Source: an uncultured Alphaproteobacteria bacterium
GTDB lineage: Bacteria > Pseudomonadota > Alphaproteobacteria > HIMB59 > GCA-002718135
DNA: 64,000 bases
Direction: 5' to 3'
NCBI GenBank assembly: GCA_902560725.1
Contig: CACEMR010000003.1
Span: 1 to 64,000 of the forward strand
The notes under the pieces were generated by a model. It ran no database searches. It saw only the letters and a program-made list of their open reading frames with translations, and was not told the origin of the DNA. Shown in pieces: positions 51,681-60,460 of this stretch. The position numbers and the translations under genes are program-made. Position 1 is the first letter of the stretch; each line of letters opens with the position of its first letter.

Positions 51681-52880
51681 ATGGATCAGATTAAAGAAAT
51701 TTTTCAAAAGCATATAGAGCAAGGACTCTGCAATGGCGCTGAATGGAAAATAAATTTTAAAGAAAAAATATACCATGAGTCTGTGGGCTTTAGGGATTTA
51801 GAAAAAAAAACAGATCTGCCTAAAAATTTACACTATCGTATATGGTCAATGACCAAACCAATAGTTTCATTTGCTACAATGCAGCTTGTTGAAAAAGATT
51901 ATTTATCTTTAAATGATACAATAGATAAGTATTTACCAGAATATAATAAAGTTAAAATTTTAAATAAAAATTCACAAAATATTGATGATACATATTTATC
52001 AAATAATATACCATCAATTAAACAACTACTTTTACATACAGCAGGATTTACATACAATAGTAGCAATAACATTATTGCCGAAGAATATGATAGAAGAAAA
52101 ATTTTTCAGTCAGGAGAAACATCCTTAGAGGAAGAAGTTAATTCAATTTTAGGATTACCATTATTGTTTGATCCGGGTACTCAATGGCATTACTCTGTTT
52201 CAATTGATATATTGGCAAGAATATTAGAAATTATTACTAAAGATAAACTTATAAACCTTTTAAGTGAAAATATTTTTTCACAACTTGAAATGAATAAAAC
52301 TAATTTTTATATTAACAAAGAAGAAAATATTAATTTAGCTGATACTTTTGAATTTTCTAAAGAAATTTCCAATATTAAAAACTTAAGTCCTGAAGCTAGA
52401 AAGTTAGTGAATTATTATTATCCATCAAATAATCCATCATATATAAGAGGTGGTCACGGTTTATTTTCTACAGCGGATGATTATATAAAATTTGCTAACA
52501 TGTTAATTGATGGAAAAAATATTAAAGGTAAAGAGTTAATTAACATTGAAACATTAAATCAAATGAGAGTAAATGCATTAGATTCTCATTTACTTCCTCT
52601 TGAAATAACTTCAGTAAATACAATTAAAGATGAAAAATATATTAACGACCTCGAAGGTTATGGTTGGGGTTTAGGATTTAGAGTTTTAATTAATAAAACT
52701 CAACAAAATTTATACGGTAACGTTGGTGAATTTGGATGGTCAGGATATGCATCAACATATTTTATGGTAGACTCTGTAAATAAAATATCAGCAGTTTTAA
52801 TGATGCAAATAATAGATGGAGATAGAATTCTAAAACAAGATTTTTATGATTACATTTATAAAAACTTAAAAACATTTTGA
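51681..52880 (+). CDS. Beta-lactamase family serine hydrolase
   Basis: YRIWSMTKPIVSFA (SxxK), LLLHTAGFTY, WHYSVSIDILARIL. Confidence 0.88.
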   Translation: MDQIKEIFQKHIEQGLCNGAEWKINFKEKIYHESVGFRDLEKKTDLPKNLHYRIWSMTKPIVSFATMQLVEKDYLSLNDTIDKYLPEYNKVKILNKNSQNIDDTYLSNNIPSIKQLLLHTAGFTYNSSNNIIAEEYDRRKIFQSGETSLEEEVNSILGLPLLFDPGTQWHYSVSIDILARILEIITKDKLINLLSENIFSQLEMNKTNFYINKEENINLADTFEFSKEISNIKNLSPEARKLVNYYYPSNNPSYIRGGHGLFSTADDYIKFANMLIDGKNIKGKELINIETLNQMRVNALDSHLLPLEITSVNTIKDEKYINDLEGYGWGLGFRVLINKTQQNLYGNVGEFGWSGYASTYFMVDSVNKISAVLMMQIIDGDRILKQDFYDYIYKNLKTF

Positions 52881-53737
52881 AACTATCCTCAACATCTATT
52901 GGTATAATTTTCGCCATTTTAGCTTATTTTTCATTTAGCTTATTAGATACAATTCAAAAAACTGCAGTTGTATATCATTCAATTTTTCAAATATTATTTT
53001 TAAAATATATTTTTACACTTTTTTTATCTGTAGCAGAATCATACAGAAAAAAAAATAATAATTTTTTTATATCTAAAAATTTTAAACTTCAAATTACTAG
53101 GAGCATATTGTCAATAATTGAATCTGGTTGTTTTGTTTTATCATTTAAATATTTAACATTAGCCGATGCGCATAGTATAGCTTCACTAACACCGGTAATT
53201 GTTGTAGCTTTGTCAGCAATTATATTAAGAGAAAATGTTAATTTAAAAACTTGGATTGCTATTTTTTTTGGTTTTTTAGGAGTATTAATTATTATGCGTC
53301 CAGGATTATCTATTTTCGACCCAAAATCTTTGATCCCCTTAGTTGCAGCATTTTTTTTAAGTCTTTATCAAATCGTAACGAGAAAAGTATCTGAAAATGA
53401 TTCATCTGAAACATCGTTATTTTATACTTCAATCCTTGGAATAATTTTAATGTCATTTATGCTTCCATTTTTTTGGCAACCTATGCAATCATTTTCGTAT
53501 TTTATATTTTTAGGTGTTGGGTTTTTTTTCTCTGTAGGTATTTATTTTCAAATAATTGCATTAGGTTATGCAAAGGCCAGTGTTATCCAACCATTTCATT
53601 ACACACTAGTACTGTGGGCAATAATATTGGGATATATTTTTTATAATGATTTACCTGATATCCCTACATTAATAGGTGCAACCGTAATTACAATATCAGG
53701 CATTTACGTTTTAAATTCTAGAACTCGATCAAATTAA
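52877..53737 (+). CDS. EamA/DMT family transporter
   Basis: Ten-TM hydrophobicity; ILRENVNLKTWIAIFFGFLGVLIIMRPG, LGYAKASVIQPFHY. Confidence 0.88.
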   Translation: MKLSSTSIGIIFAILAYFSFSLLDTIQKTAVVYHSIFQILFLKYIFTLFLSVAESYRKKNNNFFISKNFKLQITRSILSIIESGCFVLSFKYLTLADAHSIASLTPVIVVALSAIILRENVNLKTWIAIFFGFLGVLIIMRPGLSIFDPKSLIPLVAAFFLSLYQIVTRKVSENDSSETSLFYTSILGIILMSFMLPFFWQPMQSFSYFIFLGVGFFFSVGIYFQIIALGYAKASVIQPFHYTLVLWAIILGYIFYNDLPDIPTLIGATVITISGIYVLNSRTRSN

Positions 53738-53775
53738 ATTTATTAATTGTAATAAAGGTAATTTTTACTAAAATA

Positions 53776-55266
53776 ATGATCATGTTTATTGGAATAGATT
53801 TAGGCACCTCCTCTATAAAAATGATTCTTATAGATTATGAACAAAATATATTAGCAACTTCAAACACAAGTCTTACGGTTCAAGTTTCTAGAGATGGTTA
53901 TAGTGAACAAAATCCTGAAGAATGGATTAATGCAACTAATAAATGTTTAGATGCACTCAGAGAAAAAAAACCTAAAGAATTTTCTGAAACAATTTCTATT
54001 GGTATTTCAGGTCATATGCATGGTGCAACCTTAATTGATCATAGTGGAAATTTAATTAGACCTTGTATCCTTTGGAATGACACACGTTCTCATCAAGAGT
54101 GTCTCGAATTTGAAAAGCAAAACTTCGATGTACGATCTATTTCTGGAAATATAACTATGCCTGGATTTACAGCGCCTAAAATTAATTGGATAAAAAAAAA
54201 TGAATTAGAAAATTTTAATAAAATTTTTAAAGTCTTACTTCCAAAAGATTATTTACGTTTTTATCTTACAGGTGAATATTACTCAGAAATGTCTGATGCT
54301 TCAGGAACATTGTGGCTAGATATTAAAGAAAGAAAGTGGTCTGATAAATTACTATCCTGTTCTTTTTTAGATTTAAAACATATGCCTCAACTTGTTGAGG
54401 GTAATGATAAAGCAGGTATTTTAAAAAAAAGTATAAAAAATAAATTTAAATTTAATCATGATATTACAGTAGTAGGAGGAGCAGGTGATAATGCAGCTGC
54501 TGCTGCAGGTATGGGTATTACTAAAGAAAATCAATCCTTCATCTCTTTAGGAACATCGGGTGTTTTTTTTACCCCAACGCAAAATTTTTTAAATAATACT
54601 AGTGATGCTGTACATTCTTTTTGTCATTGTTTACCAGATAAATGGCACCTAATGTCTGTAATGTTAAGTGCCAGTAATTGTTTAGATTGGGTATGTTCCA
54701 TAACAAACACTTCCATAAAAGACACTTTAAAAAATGTAGAAAATTACTTCCATGATGAAAAATCTATCATAAATTCATCATATTTTTTACCATATTTATC
54801 AGGAGAGAGAACACCACACAATAACCCGCATATTAGAGGTTCTTTCCATTCTTTAAAGACTATTACTGATGCAACAAATTTACAATATGCTGTTATTGAA
54901 GGTGTTAGCTTTGGAATACTCGATGGTGTCAATTCAATTTTAAAAGTTAATAATAAATTTGAAGATATATTTATGGTAGGAGGAGGTTCTAAAAGTACAT
55001 TTTGGATTCAACTATTGTCAAATTTATTAAATAGAAATTTAAAAGTTTGTGATCAAAGTGAATTTGGAGCTGCTCTTGGGGTTGCAAGATTAGCAATGTA
55101 CCAAGATCCATGGATTAAAAATACAGAAAAGATAATCAAAGAAATTAAAGTAACTGATACTTATAAACCAAATACAAATAAAATAGACTTACTTCTTAAA
55201 AGATATGATATTTGGAAAGACCTATATAAAACAAATAGTCAGATTGCAGATAAATTAAATTTATAA
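53776..55266 (+). CDS. xylB: Xylulokinase
   Basis: IGIDLGTSSIKMILID, ISGHMHGATLID, CILWNDTRSHQEC, LPYLSGERTPHNNPHIRGSF, GGGSKSTFWIQLLSN. Confidence 0.93.
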   Translation: MIMFIGIDLGTSSIKMILIDYEQNILATSNTSLTVQVSRDGYSEQNPEEWINATNKCLDALREKKPKEFSETISIGISGHMHGATLIDHSGNLIRPCILWNDTRSHQECLEFEKQNFDVRSISGNITMPGFTAPKINWIKKNELENFNKIFKVLLPKDYLRFYLTGEYYSEMSDASGTLWLDIKERKWSDKLLSCSFLDLKHMPQLVEGNDKAGILKKSIKNKFKFNHDITVVGGAGDNAAAAAGMGITKENQSFISLGTSGVFFTPTQNFLNNTSDAVHSFCHCLPDKWHLMSVMLSASNCLDWVCSITNTSIKDTLKNVENYFHDEKSIINSSYFLPYLSGERTPHNNPHIRGSFHSLKTITDATNLQYAVIEGVSFGILDGVNSILKVNNKFEDIFMVGGGSKSTFWIQLLSNLLNRNLKVCDQSEFGAALGVARLAMYQDPWIKNTEKIIKEIKVTDTYKPNTNKIDLLLKRYDIWKDLYKTNSQIADKLNL

Positions 55267-55290
55267 ATTTATTAATAAATTATTTAGAAT

Positions 55291-55728
55291 TTAAATTGTT
55301 GATTTTTCTTCAATATATTTTCTTGCAAGTGAGTCTGCTTTATCATTAAATTCATTATTTGCATGGCCTTTTACCCAATTCCAAGAGATAATATGTTTTG
55401 TTATTTCTTTATCTAAGATCATCCATAAATCTTTGTTTTTAACAGGTTTTTTATTTGATGTTTTCCAATCATTTGTTTTCCATTTATGAATCCAACTTTC
55501 TATTCCGTCTTTTAAATACTTACTATCAGTAAAAATTTTTAGTTCCTTTTTTTCTTTAAAATATAAAATAGATTTAATTGCTGCTGTTAATTCCATCCTA
55601 TTATTTGTTGTATTATTTTCACCACCACTTAAGAAAACGGGTTCTTTTGAAGAGTCAATAATTACAACACCCCAGCCACCTATGCCGGGATTACCAGAGC
55701 AAGCACCATCAGTATATATAGTAATCAT
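55291..55728 (-). CDS. rnhA: Ribonuclease HI
   Basis: IYTDGACSGNPGIGGWGVV, TTNNRMELTAAI, TDSKYLKDGI, WVKGHANNEFNDKADSLA. Confidence 0.97.
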   Translation of the reverse strand: MITIYTDGACSGNPGIGGWGVVIIDSSKEPVFLSGGENNTTNNRMELTAAIKSILYFKEKKELKIFTDSKYLKDGIESWIHKWKTNDWKTSNKKPVKNKDLWMILDKEITKHIISWNWVKGHANNEFNDKADSLARKYIEEKSTI

Positions 55729-55731
55729 ATT

Positions 55732-56679
55732 TTAATAAACTTTATTATTTTGGTGCCATTTTAATATATTAAAATATTCCCTAGGATCTTTTTTAATAAC
55801 AATAGAATCGTTTTGATGAAATATATAATCGTGTATTCTGGTTATCAAAATTCTAACAGCTGCTATTCTTAAAATCAAATTAAATGATTGCAACTCTTCT
55901 TTTTCTAAATTTCTTGATAGATTGTAACCCTCAATTATTGCATTAAAAAATTTGTTATTAAAAGTATTTCCATTTTTTTCAAAACACCAATCATTTATTA
56001 CTATTGAAATATCGTATAATAGGAAATGAAAGCAAGAAAAATAAAAATCAATAACACCAGTAATCTTCTTTTCTTTAAAAAAAATGTTATCTTTAAATAA
56101 ATCTGCGTGCACAATTCCTGATGGTAAGTTTGTAGGTATAGAATTTTCCAAAAAATTTATTTCATTTTTTAGCTCTGAACATATTTCTATAAAATCAGTA
56201 TTTTTGTTATTATCACATTTATTTAAAATTCTTTTTAACTCAGTAATATCAAGTCCATTATTTCTTTTTTGATTAAAATTTATTGTAAGATTGTGAAGAT
56301 TGCCAATCATTTTACCCACCTCATAGCATTGTATATGATTAGGTGAGTCAATTTTTTTACCTTCAATAAAAGTTATAATTACTGCCTTTTTATTTTTAAT
56401 TGAATTTATAATATTTTCTTTTTTATTTTTTAAGGGTTTAGGGCAACTAAAATTTTGATTATTTAAATATAATTTTAAGTCCATAAAGAATGGAAGATCT
56501 TCTTCTTTAACTCTTTTTTCAAATAGAGTAAGTATATAGGGTTTTTTATTACAAATAATTTTGTAATTTGTATTTTCTACTCCTTCAACTATTTCACTAT
56601 AAGAATCTAATTTACCAATATTATATCCATCAAGAAAGTTTTCTATTTCTGTTTTTTTTAATTTTGTGAAAACTGCCAT
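55732..56679 (-). CDS. thrB: Homoserine kinase (choline kinase-like fold)
   Basis: MAVFTKLKKTEIENFLDGYNIGKL, GVENTNYKI, GIVHADLFKDNIFF, GVIDFYFSC. Confidence 0.92.
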   Translation of the reverse strand: MAVFTKLKKTEIENFLDGYNIGKLDSYSEIVEGVENTNYKIICNKKPYILTLFEKRVKEEDLPFFMDLKLYLNNQNFSCPKPLKNKKENIINSIKNKKAVIITFIEGKKIDSPNHIQCYEVGKMIGNLHNLTINFNQKRNNGLDITELKRILNKCDNNKNTDFIEICSELKNEINFLENSIPTNLPSGIVHADLFKDNIFFKEKKITGVIDFYFSCFHFLLYDISIVINDWCFEKNGNTFNNKFFNAIIEGYNLSRNLEKEELQSFNLILRIAAVRILITRIHDYIFHQNDSIVIKKDPREYFNILKWHQNNKVY

Positions 56680-56682
56680 ATT

Positions 56683-57624
56683 CTAATTTTTTAATTTTTG
56701 AGGTACTTTAAAGTATACATCTTCTCTTTTATAATTTTCTTCATTAATTTTAATATCAAAATTATTTTTTAATTTATCTAATAGTTTTTTAACTAGTATT
56801 TCAGGTGAAGATGCACTTGCAGTGATACCAATATTTTTAATATTTTCAAATATACTAAGATTAAGCGAGTCTACATCTTCAACTAATATAGATTTTTTTG
56901 AACCATAATTTTTAGCTACTTCAACTAATCTTAAAGAATTTGAAGAATTACTAGCTCCAATTACAAGAAAATAATCACAATTCCCTGCAATATTTTTTAC
57001 TGCTTCCTGTCTATTAGTTGTAGCATAACAAATATCATTTTTTTTAGGCTCTAATACATTTTTAAATTTTTTTTTGATTTCTTTAACTATATCTTTTGTA
57101 TCATCAATTGATAAAGTTGTTTGAGTAACGTATGCAATTTCTTTTTCTACATCTAATGGTAACTTTATTACATCTTCTTTTTTTTCTACAAGATATATTT
57201 TACCTTTTGTTTGTCCCATAGTACCTATTACTTCAGGGTGATTACGATGACCTATTAATATAAGTGGGAGTTCTTTTTTATCAAAATGTTCAACTTCTTT
57301 GTGAATTTTGCTTACAAGAGGACAAGTTGCATCAAAAAAAAGTAAATTTAATTTCGATGCTTCGGCAGGTACTGATTTTGGAACACCATGTGCAGAAAAA
57401 ATAACTGGTCTACTTTTATCTTTAATTTCATTTAATTCCTCAACAAAAATAGCACCCTCTGATTTTAAATTTTCAACAACAAATTTATTATGTACAATTT
57501 CATGTCTTACATAAACTGGTTGACCATATTTTTTTAATGCTTCCTTAACCATTTCAATTGCTCTATCAACACCAGCACAAAATCCTCTAGGTCCAGCTAA
57601 ATAAATGTTAAGTTTTTTATTCAT
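56683..57624 (-). CDS. ispH: 4-hydroxy-3-methylbut-2-enyl diphosphate reductase
   Basis: GPRGFCAGVDRAIEMV, VRHEIVHNKFVV, FSAHGVP, DATCPLVSKIH, IGHRNHPEVIGTMGQ. Confidence 0.97.
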   Translation of the reverse strand: MNKKLNIYLAGPRGFCAGVDRAIEMVKEALKKYGQPVYVRHEIVHNKFVVENLKSEGAIFVEELNEIKDKSRPVIFSAHGVPKSVPAEASKLNLLFFDATCPLVSKIHKEVEHFDKKELPLILIGHRNHPEVIGTMGQTKGKIYLVEKKEDVIKLPLDVEKEIAYVTQTTLSIDDTKDIVKEIKKKFKNVLEPKKNDICYATTNRQEAVKNIAGNCDYFLVIGASNSSNSLRLVEVAKNYGSKKSILVEDVDSLNLSIFENIKNIGITASASSPEILVKKLLDKLKNNFDIKINEENYKREDVYFKVPQKLKN

Positions 57625-57675
57625 TTTATTCTACAATATTGTTATTTATGATATGTAAACACTAATACAATAATT

Positions 57676-58170
57676 GTGAAAAAATTTTTATTATTTTTTA
57701 TATTTATTTTGCTTTTTGGCTGTGACACTATAAGCAAAAAGGACAATGAAATTGCATTAATTGATTGTCCTGCGGTATTTTTTTCAACTGAAAATAATAT
57801 ATTTGTCCAGGGAGACACAAAAAACCTAGATATGGAAAATATCGATTATAAAGCTTCACTTAATAATTATTATTTTGCAAATAATTGTAATATGAATTTA
57901 GAATATAAAAATTATTTATTAGATCTATTATTCATTGTTGAACCAATAAATCCAAAAGATAAAAAGATTAATTTACCTGTTTTTGTTATATTGTATGATA
58001 ATAAAGAACGCATAATAGATAGACAATATTTTAGAATTAAAGATAATTTGATTTTTAATAAAGAAACATCAAGCTACGAAACAACTGAAGTTATTACAAA
58101 CTTAAAAATTTCTTTGAAGAAAAACAACTATGTAAGTTTTATTACAGTTGGATTTGTTAATATAAATTAA
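57676..58170 (+). CDS. Hypothetical lipoprotein
   Basis: Lipobox LLFGC at the end of a signal peptide; no recognised domain. Confidence 0.55.
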   Translation: MKKFLLFFIFILLFGCDTISKKDNEIALIDCPAVFFSTENNIFVQGDTKNLDMENIDYKASLNNYYFANNCNMNLEYKNYLLDLLFIVEPINPKDKKINLPVFVILYDNKERIIDRQYFRIKDNLIFNKETSSYETTEVITNLKISLKKNNYVSFITVGFVNIN

Positions 58171-58176
58171 TATAAA

Positions 58177-58662
58177 TTAATTTTTTAAAACGTTATTTAA
58201 TTCCTTTATAGAGTCTGTAATTAAATCTGATTTTTTATTTTCTGTAAGGCTATTTTTTAAAATATGAGAAGCTGCTTCAATTGCAGAGTCTGATATGTAA
58301 TGCTTTATAGACAAATTTATATCTCTCATTTGTTGTTCAATTTTATTTTCTGCTAAAATTTTACGTTTCTCAATTTGCTCAGATAATTTTTTGGAAGATA
58401 ATTGTTTTAATTCTGAAATTCTTTTTTCTGAATTTATTTTTAATTCTTGAATTTCTGTTTCAACTTTAATCTCTCTTGATTTCAATTCACTCAAAGTTTT
58501 TTGTGCTTCATTCTTAATATTTTCAGTTTCATTTAATTGATTCTTTATTTGTTGAATCTGAGAATCTAAGCTTATAATTAATATTTTTCTAACAGGATTA
58601 AAAATAGCCGCAATGAATAAAACAAAAGATACAGCTACCCAAAACTGAGGATCAGAAAACAT
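58177..58662 (-). CDS. atpF: F0F1 ATP synthase subunit b
   Basis: One N-terminal TM helix plus long amphipathic coil; position in F0 operon. Confidence 0.87.
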   Translation of the reverse strand: MFSDPQFWVAVSFVLFIAAIFNPVRKILIISLDSQIQQIKNQLNETENIKNEAQKTLSELKSREIKVETEIQELKINSEKRISELKQLSSKKLSEQIEKRKILAENKIEQQMRDINLSIKHYISDSAIEAASHILKNSLTENKKSDLITDSIKELNNVLKN

Positions 58663-59153
58663 TAATTTAATTTTCCTTTCAAAATTTTTATAGCCTGATT
58701 AATATCATTATCGGACAATTTTAAGTCTGAAATTTTAGCTACTGTAATTTTTGTTATGTTAGCAATTTCATCATTAATATTTTTCATTTGACTATCTCTA
58801 TTTTTTATAATTTGCTTTTCAGAATTTGATATTTTTTCTTCCAATTCTCTATCAATAGTATTCAGTTTTGATGAAACCTCATCCTGTAATGAAGATATTG
58901 TTTTTTTAATTTGTTCATCAGTTTTTTGTTTAGCATTATTTATTTGTAAATTAATATTTTTCTCAATTTCCTTTGCTTGTTCTTGTAGCTCTTTGGCATT
59001 TGATAAATTTTCATTTATTTTATTGTGTCTTTTCTCTAAGACAGTTGCAATTCTCGGAAGAGAAATTCTCCACAAGAAGATTAAAAGAAAAGAAAAGAAC
59101 ACAGCTAACCAAAAGAGCTGTGAAACAAAGAACTCTGGATTTAATTGAGGCAT
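58662..59153 (-). CDS. F0F1 ATP synthase subunit b'
   Basis: MPQLNPEFFVSQLFWLAVFFSFLLIFLWRISLPRI typical of b'; immediately upstream of b. Confidence 0.9.
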   Translation of the reverse strand: MPQLNPEFFVSQLFWLAVFFSFLLIFLWRISLPRIATVLEKRHNKINENLSNAKELQEQAKEIEKNINLQINNAKQKTDEQIKKTISSLQDEVSSKLNTIDRELEEKISNSEKQIIKNRDSQMKNINDEIANITKITVAKISDLKLSDNDINQAIKILKGKLN

Positions 59154-59173
59154 TAATTTATTAAATCAAAATT

Positions 59174-59398
59174 TTATCCAAACAAAATAACCAGCGCTAT
59201 AACTAAAGCAAAAAGTGCTATCGCTTCAACTAATGCGAAACCTAACATAGTCATTGTAAAAACTTCTCCTCGTGCTGCTGGATTTCTTCCAACCGCTTGA
59301 ATAAAAGATGAAAAGATATTGCCAATACCAATACCTGATCCAATAACACCGATAACGGCTAAACCCGCTCCGATAACTTTTGCTGCTTCAATTTCCAT
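59174..59398 (-). CDS. atpE: F0F1 ATP synthase subunit c
   Basis: IGAGLAVIGVIGSGIGIGNIF, AVGRNPAARGEVF, LGFALVEAIALFALVIALVILF. Confidence 0.97.
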   Translation of the reverse strand: MEIEAAKVIGAGLAVIGVIGSGIGIGNIFSSFIQAVGRNPAARGEVFTMTMLGFALVEAIALFALVIALVILFG

Positions 59399-59416
59399 AA
59401 GTCCTCCTATTTTAAA

Positions 59417-60151
59417 TTAATGTAAATGATAAGCATCGTTAATATATAAACACGTTAGTATTGCAAACACATATGCCTGCAAAAAAGCAATTAAAATTTC
59501 CAAACCTGTTAAAGCTACAATGAATGCAAGTGGAAATACACCTGTAAAAAATGGCATTGATACAACAAACCCAGCAAAAACTTTTAGTAAAGTATGGCCT
59601 GCAAGCATATTCGCAAATAGTCTAACGGATAGACTAATTGGTCGAGATAAATATGAAATAACTTCGATGGGTATTAATAGTGGATGCATGTAGAACGGAA
59701 CACCGGGGATGTAAAAAAAAGTAAAAAATTTTATTCCGTGATTTACAAATCCAAGAATTGTTACACCTATAAAAACAATTGATGCTAAGGCAAATGTAAC
59801 GATAATATGGCTAGTGAAAGTAAACTGATAAGGTATCATTCCAACCATATTACCTATTAAAACAAACATGAATAAAGAGAATACAAATGGAAAATATTTT
59901 TTTCCATTATCACCAACTGTATCAGAAAGTAATTGCGCAATAAAATTATACATTAACTCAGAAATGAGCTGCATTCTTGATGGAATAATTGATTTTGTGT
60001 TAACAGTTAATGTTAAAAATAAAGTAATTACTAAAACAGTAATTAGCATTGCGAATGAAGAATTAGTAAATGAAAGATTATAATCCCCAAGTTCAATATT
60101 TGAAATTGGATCTATCTCGAATTGTTTTAGAGGACTATCTTTTGCTGCCAT
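59417..60151 (-). CDS. atpB: F0F1 ATP synthase subunit a
   Basis: SLSVRLFANMLAGHTLLKV, GLEILIAFLQAYVFAILTCLYINDAYH. Confidence 0.97.
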   Translation of the reverse strand: MAAKDSPLKQFEIDPISNIELGDYNLSFTNSSFAMLITVLVITLFLTLTVNTKSIIPSRMQLISELMYNFIAQLLSDTVGDNGKKYFPFVFSLFMFVLIGNMVGMIPYQFTFTSHIIVTFALASIVFIGVTILGFVNHGIKFFTFFYIPGVPFYMHPLLIPIEVISYLSRPISLSVRLFANMLAGHTLLKVFAGFVVSMPFFTGVFPLAFIVALTGLEILIAFLQAYVFAILTCLYINDAYHLH

Positions 60152-60172
60152 AATAAATTAAGATTATTTAAA

Positions 60173-60460
60173 TTATCGTTGTTTTTCAATGCGACGCATT
60201 ACACGATAAACGTTCAAAAATCCAGCTAATGCGCCAAATATGAAGAAAATAATTAGCCCTAATGGTTTAGTATTAAAGTAATTATCCACAATAAGTCCGA
60301 TTCCCACTCCAACCACTAGTGCTGCAATAATTTCAGTGCTAATTTTAAAACCAAAACTAGCGCCACTGATCTTTTTCTTATTATTAACTTCTTTATTTTG
60401 ATTATTCAAGCTATCGATTTTTTTACTTAATTCTTCTAAATTTTTATTTTTATAATTCAT
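60173..60460 (-). CDS. atpI: AtpI-like ATP synthase accessory protein
   Basis: GVGIGLIVDNYFNTKPLGLIIFFIFGALAGFLNVYR; upstream of atpB. Confidence 0.88.
   Translation of the reverse strand: MNYKNKNLEELSKKIDSLNNQNKEVNNKKKISGASFGFKISTEIIAALVVGVGIGLIVDNYFNTKPLGLIIFFIFGALAGFLNVYRVMRRIEKQR

Noticed and set aside
51681-52880. Beta-lactamase-fold protein as an antibiotic-resistance gene
   Set aside because: Motifs fit the broad serine hydrolase/esterase family (SxxK), and it lies within a sugar-catabolism block; no basis for a resistance call.
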